The translations under genes were made by a program, and so were the position numbers. From the NCBI RefSeq assembly GCF_000218565.1, contig NC_015684.1:806001-870000 (forward strand): 64,000 bases of DNA, read 5' to 3'. This DNA comes from Afipia carboxidovorans OM5. GTDB lineage: Bacteria; Pseudomonadota; Alphaproteobacteria; Rhizobiales; Xanthobacteraceae. Each line of letters begins with the position of its first letter. Position 1 is the stretch's first letter. Below the pieces are notes generated by a model. The model made no database searches. It had not been told where the DNA came from and saw nothing but the letters and a program-made list of their open reading frames with translations. Positions 17,611 to 26,907 of the stretch are shown here, piece by piece.

Positions 17611-17695
17611 TGGTGCCCCTGGCCGGAATCGAACCAGCACTCCTTGCGGAACTCGATTTTGAGTCGAGCGCGTCTACCAGTTCCGCCACAGGGGC
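17611..17695 (-). tRNA. tRNA-Leu (anticodon CAA)
   Basis: 85-base tRNA read on the minus strand. The acceptor stem is GCCCCTG with CAGGGGC, followed by A and an encoded CCA. The anticodon stem CTCGA/TCGAG holds the loop CTCAAAA, giving anticodon CAA. A class II long variable arm and the GGTTCGATTCC T-arm are present. It reads the rare UUG leucine codon. Confidence 0.95.
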
Positions 17696-17829
17696 GCTTG
17701 CGCGCGGGTGGCGCGGCGAAGCGGGCGGACTATAGCGGGCGGCGACGGCGGGTCAACCGGCTGTGACTCCACGCATCTCGACACCGGGCGGAGCGCAGGC
17801 TAGGAGCGCTTTAGACTGGAGATAGACCC

Positions 17830-18366
17830 TTGTCCGACGCTCTCTCACCGACCGACCGCTCGCCGTATGCGGCGTCCTCGATGCTCGCGCTCGCGATCTG
17901 CGTGATCGCGCTCGCCACCATCGCTGGGGCATGGTTCTTCCAGCTCGTGCTCGGCATCAAGCCGTGCCCGATGTGCCTCGAGCAACGCTATGCCTATTAC
18001 CTTGCGATTCCGCTTGCGGCCGTGGTGGCGCTTGGCGCGGCAAAGGGGGCGGGGCGTGCGCCGCTGGTTGCGGGCTTCGCGGTGCTGTTCTGTGCCACCC
18101 TGTTCAATGCCGCCTTCGGCGTCTTTCATGCGGGTGTCGAATGGGGCTGGTGGCCGGGCCCGACCGAATGCACTGGCTCGGCGGTCGATTTCGGCGATCC
18201 CGGAAAGTTGCTGGAAAGCCTGAACGCCGTGAAGATCGTGCGTTGCGACGAGGTGCAGTGGCGTTTTCTCGGCCTGTCGCTTGCGGGCTACAACGCGCTG
18301 ATTTCCGCGCTGATGGCGGCGCTGTCGGGGCTGGGCCTGTTCGCCCTCTGCCGCCGCGGCGCGTAA
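17830..18366 (+). CDS. dsbB: DsbB-family disulfide bond formation protein
   Basis: 178-residue inner-membrane protein with four helices. It has the quinone-proximal redox pair CPMC (Cys46 and Cys49) in the family context KPCPMCLEQRYAYY, and a second periplasmic pair, Cys114 and Cys139. DsbB reoxidises DsbA and passes electrons to quinone. The start is probably the TTG at 17830; an in-frame ATG at 17881 would still leave all helices. A DsbA-like protein is encoded at 27.2 kb, not next door. Confidence 0.9.
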   Translation: MSDALSPTDRSPYAASSMLALAICVIALATIAGAWFFQLVLGIKPCPMCLEQRYAYYLAIPLAAVVALGAAKGAGRAPLVAGFAVLFCATLFNAAFGVFHAGVEWGWWPGPTECTGSAVDFGDPGKLLESLNAVKIVRCDEVQWRFLGLSLAGYNALISALMAALSGLGLFALCRRGA

Positions 18367-18393
18367 AGCCGCTTTCGAACGCGGTTACGAAAA

Positions 18394-18416
18394 AGCCGGC
18401 GGTATGGCCGCCGGCT
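18394..18416. terminator. GC-rich hairpin, possible bidirectional terminator
   Basis: AGCCGGCGG and CCGCCGGCT form a perfect 9-bp stem around TATGG, 28 bases after the dsbB stop. A run of five A precedes it on the plus strand, so the classic T-run is on the minus-strand side. It may end transcripts from either side. Confidence 0.5.
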
Positions 18417-18882
18417 CAAGTTTCAGGGCAGGTGAGGTACGCACGCAACGCTAAGATCCAGGCGCATCGGCTTGCGGAGCGCAGACCTGGAAGCGCGCAG
18501 ACTCGGGAGCGCAAGCCTTGCGGCTCCTTGCCGTAACGCTTCTGCGGTGCCGTCTCTGCGTCGGCCTGCCATGAGCAGGCGGCGAAATGCGGCACGCAAC
18601 TCCAGCCTTGGCCTTCGCGAACGACAGGCAAACCGGCCTGTCTCGGCAAACCCAGTGCTGAAGTCAGTTGCAAGCGAACGCGGGCCCAAGAGCGCAATGA
18701 CGGGCAGTCATGGTTAGCCTCAAGCCTGACATCACCCTGAGCCTGTATGGATGAACTACGCATGAACGGCGATGTCGCCGTTTGCCGCGTTCGCGACAAA
18801 TTGCGAGCGTTGCTGTTCCATCTTCGTTGAAACCTTCCGGCGCGGCGCTAGGATCGGGTTTCTTCATTTCTGGAGGCAAGCG
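18417..18882. other. intergenic region, no recognised gene
   Basis: About 465 bases between dsbB and a small secreted protein gene. Short GC-rich open frames on both strands look like noise. One perfect palindrome, AACGGCGATGTCGCCGTT (18765-18782), can form a hairpin about 100 bases upstream of the next gene. The region also has many short repeats of GCAAG/CTTGC type, consistent with decayed palindromic repeats. Confidence 0.4.
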
Positions 18883-19332
18883 ATGTTTTTCCAATCGAAA
18901 TTGCTTTTGACCGTTGCCGCTGCAGGACTGGCGGGTTTCATCGGCCTTGTTGCAACGGGTCCTGCGAGCGCGCTGTCGATGCAGGAATGCAGCGCGAAGT
19001 ACAAGGCGGCGAAGGCGGACGGCTCGCTCGGCGGTCAAAGCTGGAACGATTTCCGCAAGACGAAGTGCGGCACGGACGATACGGCGGCGACGTCGGCGAA
19101 ATCCGCGGCAAAGCCTGCGGCATCGGCTGCAACTGCCGCTGCGGGCGGGGCGGTTTTCCCCACCGCGGTCAATCCGAAATATGCCTCCGAGACCCCCGGC
19201 AAGGCGCGCATGCACACCTGCGTCGACCAGTTCAATGCCAACAAGGGCAAGAACGCCAACGGCGGCATGAAGTGGATTCAGAAGGGTGGCGGCTATTACA
19301 GCGCGTGCAACAAGCGCCTGAAGGGCGGTTAG
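18883..19332 (+). CDS. small secreted protein, PsiF-like cysteine repeat
   Basis: 149 residues with a clear signal peptide (cleavage after about ATGPASA). Two parts follow, joined by an Ala/Lys-rich linker: a SMQECSAKYKAAKADGSLGG-type segment ending in KTKC, and a C-terminal part with HTCVDQFNANK and a final YYSACNKRLKGG. The first part resembles the short cysteine-containing repeats of PsiF-like periplasmic proteins of alphaproteobacteria. The start follows TGGAGG at 18871-18876. Function unknown. Confidence 0.7.
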   Translation: MFFQSKLLLTVAAAGLAGFIGLVATGPASALSMQECSAKYKAAKADGSLGGQSWNDFRKTKCGTDDTAATSAKSAAKPAASAATAAAGGAVFPTAVNPKYASETPGKARMHTCVDQFNANKGKNANGGMKWIQKGGGYYSACNKRLKGG

Positions 19333-19343
19333 GCCTCATCCGA

Positions 19344-19368
19344 CCCTCCCCTGCCATGCGGGGGAGGG
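19344..19368. repeat. hairpin of the CCTCCCC/GGGGAGG repeat type
   Basis: CCCTCCCC and GGGGAGGG pair around a 9-base loop, 12 bases after the preceding stop codon. It resembles one arm of the larger CCTCTCCCC repeats elsewhere in the window. It may work as a terminator, but there is no T-run. Confidence 0.45.
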
Positions 19369-19469
19369 GATGCGGGCTCAGGCCCTACATGGGCATTCAG
19401 CTCACACTCTTATAATGTCGGTTACCGATATAATCAGGGCGCGGAGTTGCAGGGTGCGAGCCTTGCCCG

Positions 19470-20636
19470 TCAGAAGGCGGTGGCGAGCGCGCGGGCGCCG
19501 GGCAAGGTGCTTTCCTTGTCCATCCGCGCATCGGTTGCCGCGATCAGTTTCGCCACGGTATTGTTGCGGATCGCGACCGGGTTGCGCTCATAGCCGCCGC
19601 GCTGGAAAAAATTCGATGTCGGCACCTGCGCACGCAGGGCCTGTGGCATCGTCACCATGTCGAAACCGTTGCCGTCACCGGTCAGGTTCATCATTTCGAG
19701 CTCGGCGGCGGTGAGCGGCCGGGTGTAACCCTTGCGCGCGGCGAAGCGGACCGAGGTCAGAAGCTTATGGGTCTGCAGCCACGGGCCGATATCGACATCG
19801 AGATTGAGCGCGTGGATCGCGAGCCCCTTCGGGGTCTTGGCGAGTTGCACATGCGCACTCCATGCGTTCGGCACGGAGCGTGCGAAGGCAAGCATTTTGC
19901 GCAGCGTCGGAATCTTGGCTGCAAGCTGCCGGCGGCGTGGCTCCGGCGCGGCATGCATCGCGGCGGTCAGCCCCGAGAGGATGGCGTCGCCCTGTTCGGC
20001 GAGCACCTCGACCGTGTTCGCGGTCAGAAGCTGGTTGTAACCCAGCGCGGTCGAGATCGCGCGTGCATTGGGCCGGGATGATTCGAGCCCGGCCTGCACG
20101 TCGTATTTGCCGTTGCCACCAGCCTCGAAGGAGTAAATCCGCACCGCCTGCTCGCGGGTGAGTCCATGGGCGGCCGCGACCTTTGCATAAGCCGCCTTGA
20201 ACTCGGTCTCGCTTTGCGGCCGGCGTGGGGTGAACTGAAACTCACCCGCGGCGTGGCGGAGGAAGTCGGCCACCACCGGCAGCGGCGTCCGCGCCGGTGG
20301 CGGCTTGGTCGGCGCGGTCGGGTCGATCGGTCGTGCGGGGCCGGAATATATCGGGGGCTGGGTCAGCACGTAATGTTCGGGGCCGATCGCATGCCCGTCG
20401 CGGCGCCGGGCGTTACGGGTTCGGCGCTTCTCGGCAATCGCCGACCAATACGCCTCGGCCTTGACCTCGAACTGTGCCCGAGCCTGTTCGTAGGCAGCAA
20501 GTTTCTGACGATATTCGGTTATTTGTTGCGCGGAGACATTCCCCGCGCGGCTACCCGGCTGGGCGGCGGCAGGCAGTGCGCTGCAGATGGTCAGGAGAGC
20601 GAGCAGCGGCACAGTGCGAAGTATCGCGCAGGACAC
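19470..20636 (-). CDS. secreted protein with lysozyme-like (transglycosylase-type) segment
   Basis: About 388 residues from the GTG at 20636, which follows AGAGAG and gives a good signal peptide (MSCAILRTVPLLALLTICSA, then LPAAAQ). The frame extends upstream to an ATG at 20705. A coiled, Lys/Arg-rich segment and a Pro-rich linker precede the main domain. In that domain, IYSFEAGGNGKYDV followed by ISTALGYNQLL resembles the Glu-containing start and the GxxQ motif of lytic transglycosylase folds. This suggests a periplasmic peptidoglycan-active protein, but the match is weak and by eye. It is transcribed away from the TRAP transporter genes. Confidence 0.6.
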   Translation of the reverse strand: MSCAILRTVPLLALLTICSALPAAAQPGSRAGNVSAQQITEYRQKLAAYEQARAQFEVKAEAYWSAIAEKRRTRNARRRDGHAIGPEHYVLTQPPIYSGPARPIDPTAPTKPPPARTPLPVVADFLRHAAGEFQFTPRRPQSETEFKAAYAKVAAAHGLTREQAVRIYSFEAGGNGKYDVQAGLESSRPNARAISTALGYNQLLTANTVEVLAEQGDAILSGLTAAMHAAPEPRRRQLAAKIPTLRKMLAFARSVPNAWSAHVQLAKTPKGLAIHALNLDVDIGPWLQTHKLLTSVRFAARKGYTRPLTAAELEMMNLTGDGNGFDMVTMPQALRAQVPTSNFFQRGGYERNPVAIRNNTVAKLIAATDARMDKESTLPGARALATAF

Positions 20637-20776
20637 GTTGTGCTCTCTGCGAGAACGGCGGTGTCGTCTGATACGAATGTCTAACGGCATACGAATCCTC
20701 GCCATTAGAAGAAGTTGACCGAAGGCGCGCGCCCGTTCAACCTTTCGGCAACGACAAAAAGACCCAGGGAGGAATC

Positions 20777-21730
20777 ATGAGGTTCAAATTCGTATCCGCG
20801 CTCGCCGCTGCCGCCATGGCGATGGCTGTGTCCCCGCCGCAAGCTCAGGCGCAGCAGTTCATCAACATTCTCACCGGCGGCACCTCCGGCGTTTATTATC
20901 CGCTCGGCGTTGCGATCGGAAAAATCTACGGCGAGAAAATCCCGACCGTGAAGACGCAGGTCCAGGCCACCAAGGCCTCGGTCGAAAACCTCAACCTGAT
21001 CGAGCAGGGCCGCGGCGAGTTGGCCTTTACGCTCGGCGATTCGCTGAAGGCGGCGGTCGATGGCGACGAGGAAGCGGGCTTCAAGAAGAAGCTCGGCAAG
21101 CTGCGCACGCTGGCTGCGATCTATCCGAACTACATCCAGATCGTCGCGACCGCCGATAGCGGCATCAAGACGCTCGCCGACCTCAAGGGCAAGACGCTCT
21201 CCGTCGGTGCGCCGAAGTCCGGCACCGAGCTCAACTCGCGCGCGATCCTGAAGGCGGCGGGCATGAGCTACAACGATCTCGGCAAGGTCGAATATCTGCC
21301 GTTCGCCGAGTCGGTCGACCTGATGAAGAACCGCCAGTTGAACGCGACCCTGCAGTCGGCCGGTCTCGGCGTGGCCTCGCTGAAGGACCTGTCGAGTTCG
21401 TCCCCGATCAACGTTGTGGCCGTGCCGAAGGCGATCGTGGAAAAGATCGGCCCTCCGTTCATCGCGGTTGTGATCCCGGCCAACACCTATTCCGGCCAGA
21501 CGGCGGATGTGGAGACGGCGGCTGTCGTGAACTATCTCGTCACCAGCTCGGCGGTGTCGGATGACCTCGCCTACCAGATGACGAAGCAGATTTTCGAAAA
21601 TCTGCCTGAGCTCGTGAACGCTCACGTCGCCGGCAAGAGCATCAAGCTCGAATCGGCCGCGGCCGGAAGTCCGGCGCCGCTGCATCCGGGCGCAATCCGC
21701 TACTACAAGGAAAAGGGAGTCCTGAAGTAA
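20777..21730 (+). CDS. TAXI family TRAP transporter solute-binding protein
   Basis: 317-residue periplasmic binding protein with a signal peptide cleaved after about PPQAQA. The start of the mature protein, FINILTGGTSGVYYPLG, is the hallmark of TAXI receptors; segments LIEQGRGELAFTLGD and DLKGKTLSVGAPKSGTE also fit. TAXI receptors bind small anions or amino acids such as glutamate. AGGGAGGAA precedes the ATG. It is followed by the fused membrane subunits on the same strand. Confidence 0.95.
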   Translation: MRFKFVSALAAAAMAMAVSPPQAQAQQFINILTGGTSGVYYPLGVAIGKIYGEKIPTVKTQVQATKASVENLNLIEQGRGELAFTLGDSLKAAVDGDEEAGFKKKLGKLRTLAAIYPNYIQIVATADSGIKTLADLKGKTLSVGAPKSGTELNSRAILKAAGMSYNDLGKVEYLPFAESVDLMKNRQLNATLQSAGLGVASLKDLSSSSPINVVAVPKAIVEKIGPPFIAVVIPANTYSGQTADVETAAVVNYLVTSSAVSDDLAYQMTKQIFENLPELVNAHVAGKSIKLESAAAGSPAPLHPGAIRYYKEKGVLK

Positions 21731-21881
21731 GCGCCATTGCGGCAACCGATCTGACAGATGGCCGGGCGATGTCCCGGCCATCATCTCTCGGCTTCGATAA
21801 AAGAGCGCGTCACGCGCCGTGAAGCCGGGTCACAGCGTGGCGGAGAATCGCCCGCTGCATCGAGTGGAAGCGGGGAGACCG

Positions 21882-24011
21882 ATGCTGCAGGAATACGGAA
21901 CGCAGGAACATGTGAAGGTCGAGCTCGATAATTTCGAGCACGGATTCCCGGATGGTTTCGGCCCCGGCCGGTGGGGCCATCTCGCCTATCTCATCGGCAT
22001 CGCGTTCGCGACCTTTCAGATCATCATTGCGGCGTGGAACTTCCTGCCGAGCCAGGCGGTGCGCGGCATCCATGTCGGCTTCATCATTCTGTTGTCGTAT
22101 GGCCTCGTCACCAACTTCACCGCGAAGACCAATTGGCAGCGGGCTTTCGGCTGGGCGATCGGCGCTGTCGGGTTCTATTGCGGCCTCTACCAGTGGCTCT
22201 ACTACGCCGACCTCGTGGCGCGTGACGGCGACCCGACCAACCTCGATCTTGTTATCGGTACGATTCTTGGGCTCCTGATCTTCGACGGCACCCGGCGCCT
22301 GATGGGTGCGGCGCTGCCGATCATGTGCGGCGCGTGTCTACTCTACTGGTTCTTCGGCCAGTATCTGCCATCGCCGTTCAACCATCGCGGCTATGATTTC
22401 GACCAGATCATCACGCATCTGTCCTATGGCACCGAAGGCTTCTACGGCGTACCGATCTATGTGTCGGCGACCTACATCTTCCTTTTCATCCTGTTCGGCG
22501 CGTTTCTCGAGCGTGCGGGCATGATCAAGCTGTTCACCGATGTCTCGCTCGGCGCTTTCGGTGGCACCCGCGGCGGCCCGGCCAAGGTCGCCGTCGTCGC
22601 GTCGGGCATGATGGGCACCATCTCCGGCTCGGGCGTCGCCAACGTCGTCACCGTCGGCCAGTTCACCATCCCGCTGATGATCAAGTTCGGTTATCGTCGC
22701 GCGTTCGCCGCAGGCGTTGAGGCGACGGCCTCGATGGGCGGGCAGATCATGCCGCCGGTGATGGGCGCGGTCGCCTTTATCATGGCGGAGACGCTTGGTG
22801 TCGATTACGCGGTGATCGTGAAAGCAGCGGTGATCCCGGCGGCCCTCTATTTCGCCTCGGCGTTCTGGATGGTGCATCTCGAGGCTGGCAAGCACGGCCT
22901 CGTCGGCATGAAGAAGGAAGAGATTCCGAGCGCGCTGAAGGCACTGGCCAATGGCTGGTTCCTGGTGCTGCCGCTGATTGCGCTGATCTTCATGCTGTTC
23001 GAGGGCTTTACGCCACTCTATGCCGGCAGCATGGGTCTCGCGCTTACCGTGGCGCTGATCCTCGGCGCCAGCATCGTGGCGGGCTTCCCGCACAAGGTGC
23101 TGCGCTACATCTTCTGGATCGGGCTCGCGCTCATCGTCGGCTCGCTATTCCGCAACGGCAGCAATGTCGATATCCGCTATGTCGCGGCGATCGTCGGCGT
23201 GCTGGTCGGAATCAGCGCCATCACCCGCGGCGGCCGTGCGACGCTCGTCGCTTGCCGCGACTCGCTGGCCGACAGCGCCAAGTCGTCGCTCACCGTCGGC
23301 ATGGCCTGCGCCATCGTCGGTGTGATCATCGGCATGATGACGCAGACCGGCGTTGGCACCGTGTTCGGAAGCTGGGTGATCGGCCTTGGCGAGCACAGCC
23401 TGTTCTTGGCGCTGGTGCTCACCATGATCCTGTCGATCCTGCTCGGTACCGGCATCCCGACGATCCCGACCTACATCATCGTCGCGGCGCTCGCAGCACC
23501 CGCGCTGTCGAAGCTCGATGTGCCGCTGATCGTCAGCCATATGTTCGCGTTCTACTACGGCATCATGGCGGATCTCTCGCCGCCGGTGGCGCTCGCGGCG
23601 TTCGCGGCAGCGCCGATCGCCAAGGAGAACCCCGACAAGATCGGCTGGGAGGCGATGCGCATCGCGCTTGCGGGGTACGTCATCCCGTTCATCGCGGTGT
23701 ATTCGCCAGCCTTGATGCTGCAGACGGGCGACCCGATGGAAGCGAAGATCGGGTTCTACGGCGCGGTCGTCTATGCGACGGTCAAGGCGACGATCGCGAT
23801 CGGGTTGTTCGGCATGGTGGCGATCGGCTTCCTGTTCACCCGCATGACGGTCATCGAACGCATCGTGTCGTTCATCGCGGCGCTCTTCCTGCTCGGCGAG
23901 TTCACCTACAGTGACGAACTGGGCTTTGCGGTCGCGCTTGTCGTCTTCTTCTGGCAATGGCGGAAGCGGCCGGCGCCGCCGCTGGAGGTTGCGCCGCAAT
24001 CGTCTGCGTGA
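21882..24011 (+). CDS. TRAP transporter, fused 4TM/12TM permease (TAXI type)
   Basis: About 709 residues forming a fusion of the small and large TRAP membrane subunits. Around sixteen helices are visible, and the DctM-like core carries GMMGTISGSGVANVVTVGQF and SMGGQIMPPVMGAVAF. I chose the ATG at 21882 because GGGGAGA lies just upstream; the frame is open from a GTG at 21819. It uses a sodium gradient to import the solute bound by the preceding TAXI protein. A DUF1850 gene follows directly, a common partner of this transporter type. Confidence 0.95.
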   Translation: MLQEYGTQEHVKVELDNFEHGFPDGFGPGRWGHLAYLIGIAFATFQIIIAAWNFLPSQAVRGIHVGFIILLSYGLVTNFTAKTNWQRAFGWAIGAVGFYCGLYQWLYYADLVARDGDPTNLDLVIGTILGLLIFDGTRRLMGAALPIMCGACLLYWFFGQYLPSPFNHRGYDFDQIITHLSYGTEGFYGVPIYVSATYIFLFILFGAFLERAGMIKLFTDVSLGAFGGTRGGPAKVAVVASGMMGTISGSGVANVVTVGQFTIPLMIKFGYRRAFAAGVEATASMGGQIMPPVMGAVAFIMAETLGVDYAVIVKAAVIPAALYFASAFWMVHLEAGKHGLVGMKKEEIPSALKALANGWFLVLPLIALIFMLFEGFTPLYAGSMGLALTVALILGASIVAGFPHKVLRYIFWIGLALIVGSLFRNGSNVDIRYVAAIVGVLVGISAITRGGRATLVACRDSLADSAKSSLTVGMACAIVGVIIGMMTQTGVGTVFGSWVIGLGEHSLFLALVLTMILSILLGTGIPTIPTYIIVAALAAPALSKLDVPLIVSHMFAFYYGIMADLSPPVALAAFAAAPIAKENPDKIGWEAMRIALAGYVIPFIAVYSPALMLQTGDPMEAKIGFYGAVVYATVKATIAIGLFGMVAIGFLFTRMTVIERIVSFIAALFLLGEFTYSDELGFAVALVVFFWQWRKRPAPPLEVAPQSSA

Positions 24012-24018
24012 GGGAATT

Positions 24019-24660
24019 TTGGGCGTTTGCTTTGCCGCCGCCGGCATCGTCAAGATGCTGTCGGTTGCCGCGTTCACTCTGGTGTGGACCCATTCGATCG
24101 AGAAGATCGAATGGCAGGAGGATTGGCACGTCACGCCGCAGGGGCTGCAGATTGTCACCGCAAGGGTGAAGGGCTCCGGCGCGGGCATGGAGCCGCCGCC
24201 GGAAGCGCGCCTCGTCAACGGCTGGTTTCAGTGGTCGCCGTCGATGGCCCCGCTTTCCGAGGTGGTGCTGGGCAATTCCGGCCTCGCCGGGGAGTGGCGG
24301 CTCTGCACCGATCAGGGCTGTCGCACCTTGTCCGATGTGATCGGGCATCCTCTCGGGGCGCAGGCGACGGTGATGACGGTGTGCGACAAGGCCCCACCGA
24401 AGGCCGCAGGCGGTCTCAAGGGCGAGATCGCGCCTTCTGACGGACCTGTCCGAAAGTATGCGGCAATCCGGCATGTGCCGACTTCGTCCCTTGCCGGCGG
24501 GCTTTCAATCGCGCCGCGATCCACTGCGTGGGAGGATAGAGCGGCTCAATCCGGTTCCGGTGCGCCCATGCAAATTGCGCGGTTTGCCGCGGTGCTGGTG
24601 CGAAAGCCGCATACAAAACCCACCTGCGAGGCCGGTATAAAGGACTGCGTCCGTCAATGA
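24019..24660 (+). CDS. DUF1850 protein with long C-terminal tail
   Basis: The N-terminal part, with one hydrophobic helix followed by WTHSIEKIEWQEDWHV and GSGAGMEPPPEARLVNGW, is a DUF1850 domain, found beside TAXI TRAP transporters. The domain seems complete at about residue 130 (WRLCTDQGCRTLSD, then TVMTVCDK). The remaining 85 or so residues are Pro/Ser/Arg-rich and resemble nothing in the family, so the frame may run past a lost stop codon. The start is uncertain: TTG at 24019 follows AGGGA closely, and ATG at 24055 is also possible. Probably an accessory of the TRAP system. Confidence 0.75.
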   Translation: MGVCFAAAGIVKMLSVAAFTLVWTHSIEKIEWQEDWHVTPQGLQIVTARVKGSGAGMEPPPEARLVNGWFQWSPSMAPLSEVVLGNSGLAGEWRLCTDQGCRTLSDVIGHPLGAQATVMTVCDKAPPKAAGGLKGEIAPSDGPVRKYAAIRHVPTSSLAGGLSIAPRSTAWEDRAAQSGSGAPMQIARFAAVLVRKPHTKPTCEAGIKDCVRQ

Positions 24661-24691
24661 AGATAGCAAGAACAGGTTTGGAGGCCCGCCG

Positions 24692-26611
24692 ATGAGTGAT
24701 GCAAAAACCCGCTATGCCGAAATCCATGAGCGCTCGCTGCGCGACCCGCAGGGTTTTTGGGGAGAGGCCGCCCGCGAGATCGACTGGTTCGAGCCGGCGA
24801 AGAAGGTGTTCGATCCGTCGATGGGGATTTACGGCCGCTGGTTCGCAGGCGGTGTCGTCAACACCTGCTTCAATGCCGTCGACCGCCACGTCAAGAACGG
24901 CCGCGCCAACCAGCCCGCGATCATCTACGATTCCCCGCTGACCGATAAGATCACCTCGCTCACCTATGCCGAGCTGCAGCGCGAGGTCGAGGCGCTCGGT
25001 GCGGTGATGCAAGATCTTGGCGTCACCAAGGGCGACCGCGTCGTCATTTACATGCCGATGGTGCCGGAAGCGCCGATCGCGATGCTCGCCTGCGCGCGCA
25101 TCGGGGCGATCCATTCGGTCGTGTTCGGCGGCTTCGCGTCCAAGGAGCTTGCCACCCGCATCGATGACGCGAAACCGAAGCTGGTGTTTTCCGCAAGCTG
25201 CGGCGTCGAACCGGGCCGGATCGTGCAATACAAGCCGCTGCTCGACGAGGCGATCAGGCTCGCGTCGTTCAAGCCGGATGCCTGCATCATTCTGCAGCGA
25301 CCGCAGCACGAATGCGACCTCACCGCCGGGCGCGATCATGACTGGGCGAGCCTGCGCCAGAAGGCGCTCGATGCCGGCAAGCGCGCGGACTGCGTGCCGG
25401 TGCTCGCCACCGATCCGCTCTACATTCTCTACACGTCAGGCACGACCGGTGTGCCGAAAGGTGTGGTGCGCGACAATGGCGGCCACATGGTCGCGCTGAA
25501 ATGGTCGATGTTCAATCATTACGGCGTCGAGCCGGGCGAGGTGTGGTGGAGCGCCTCCGATATCGGCTGGGTGGTGGGCCACAGCTATATCGTGTACGGG
25601 CCGCTGTTCCACGGCAACACCACGATCCTTTATGAAGGCAAGCCGATCGGCACGCCGGATGCCGGCGCATTTTGGCGAGTGATCTCCCAGCACAAGGTGG
25701 CCGCGCTGTTCACGGCGCCGACCGCGTTCCGCGCTATCAAGAAGGAAGACCCCGACGGCGCTCTGATGAAGAAATACGACCTGTCGTGTTTCCGCACGCT
25801 GTTCCTTGCGGGTGAGCGCGCAGACCCTCCGACGGTGGAATGGGCGCAGGCACGGCTGCAGCGGCCGGTGATCGATCACTGGTGGCAGACCGAAACCGGA
25901 TGGGCGATCGTGGGCAACCCGGTCGGCATCGGCGTGTTGCCGGTGAAGCCCGGTTCGGCGACGGTGCCGATGCCGGGCTATCAGGTCGATATCGTCGACG
26001 AGGCAGCGAAGCCCGTGCCCGCGGGCACCACGGGCTCGATCGTCGTCAAGCTGCCGTTGCCGCCATCCTGCCTGCCGACGCTGTGGCAACAGGAGGACCG
26101 CTGCAGGGAAGCCTATTTCAGCGAATTCCCCGGCTACTACAAAACCTCCGACGCCGGCTACAAGGACGACGACGGTTATGTCTTCGTGATGGGTCGCACC
26201 GACGACATCATCAATGTCGCGGGCCATCGCCTGTCGACCGGCGGCATGGAGGAAATCCTTGCCTCGCATCCGGACGTTGCCGAATGCGCCGTGCTTGGCA
26301 TCAAGGACGATCTCAAGGGTGAGATTCCCTGCGGCTTCCTGGTGCTGAAATCGGGTGCGGCCCGCGGCGCCAACGAGGTCGAGAGCGAGGTGGTCGGCAT
26401 GGTGCGCGACAAGATCGGCCCGGTCGCGGCATTCAAGCGGGCGGTGATCGTGCCGCGGCTACCGAAAACGCGTTCCGGCAAGATCCTGCGCGGCACGATG
26501 AAAAAGATCGCGGATGGCGAGCCCTGGACCATGCCCGCCACCATCGAGGACCCCAAGGCGCTCGACGACATCAGCACCGCGCTGCAGGTCAAGACGCCAG
26601 AAAAGGCTTGA
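24692..26611 (+). CDS. prpE: propionyl-CoA synthetase (acetyl-CoA synthetase family)
   Basis: 639-residue AMP-forming acyl-CoA synthetase that makes acyl-CoA from propionate (or acetate), ATP and CoA. The P-loop-like motif YILYTSGTTGVPKG, the WWQTETGW core motif and the regulatory and catalytic lysine in TRSGKILRGTMKKIADG are all present. Overall similarity to PrpE/ACSS3 is better than to Acs, for instance in the N-terminal YAEIHERSLRDPQGFWGE. It follows the TRAP genes on the same strand after 31 bases and may activate the imported acid; that link is an inference. Confidence 0.9.
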   Translation: MSDAKTRYAEIHERSLRDPQGFWGEAAREIDWFEPAKKVFDPSMGIYGRWFAGGVVNTCFNAVDRHVKNGRANQPAIIYDSPLTDKITSLTYAELQREVEALGAVMQDLGVTKGDRVVIYMPMVPEAPIAMLACARIGAIHSVVFGGFASKELATRIDDAKPKLVFSASCGVEPGRIVQYKPLLDEAIRLASFKPDACIILQRPQHECDLTAGRDHDWASLRQKALDAGKRADCVPVLATDPLYILYTSGTTGVPKGVVRDNGGHMVALKWSMFNHYGVEPGEVWWSASDIGWVVGHSYIVYGPLFHGNTTILYEGKPIGTPDAGAFWRVISQHKVAALFTAPTAFRAIKKEDPDGALMKKYDLSCFRTLFLAGERADPPTVEWAQARLQRPVIDHWWQTETGWAIVGNPVGIGVLPVKPGSATVPMPGYQVDIVDEAAKPVPAGTTGSIVVKLPLPPSCLPTLWQQEDRCREAYFSEFPGYYKTSDAGYKDDDGYVFVMGRTDDIINVAGHRLSTGGMEEILASHPDVAECAVLGIKDDLKGEIPCGFLVLKSGAARGANEVESEVVGMVRDKIGPVAAFKRAVIVPRLPKTRSGKILRGTMKKIADGEPWTMPATIEDPKALDDISTALQVKTPEKA

Positions 26612-26691
26612 GAAGCGCTGCTATCCGGCCTAGCCAGACAGAGAACCGCCACCGTAAGTGGCGGCGCTCTCTTGGCATAGGGCCCACTACG

Positions 26692-26898
26692 ATGAACGAA
26701 GACGCATTCAACATCAGCCTGCGCGGCTTTCTCAAGAAAGTCGGAATTACCAGCCAGCGTGAGATCGAACAGTCGATCCGCGGCGCACTCGCGAGCGGAA
26801 AGCTGAAAGGCAACGAGAAGCTTCCCGTCAAGATGACGCTGACGATCGATGGCGTCGGGCTGTCGCATGTCGTGGAAGCGAACATCAATCTGGAGTAG
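26692..26898 (+). CDS. small conserved protein (DUF6494-like)
   Basis: 68 residues, acidic start MNEDAFNISLRGFLKKVGI, then a helix (TSQREIEQSIRGALASGKL) and a beta-like end (MTLTIDGVGLSHVVEANINLE). It matches small conserved proteins of rhizobial genomes annotated as DUF6494. No membrane segment or signal is seen. It is closely followed by a small lipoprotein gene. Function unknown. Confidence 0.7.
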   Translation: MNEDAFNISLRGFLKKVGITSQREIEQSIRGALASGKLKGNEKLPVKMTLTIDGVGLSHVVEANINLE

Positions 26899-26907
26899 GC
26901 GACCCGC

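Noticed and set aside
17486..17689. Minus-strand open frame across tRNA-Leu
   Set aside because: It is the translated tRNA sequence itself, a common artefact.
18416..18799. Minus-strand open frame of about 127 codons
   Set aside because: No ribosome site, no domain, and the sequence is full of short inverted repeats; treated as intergenic.
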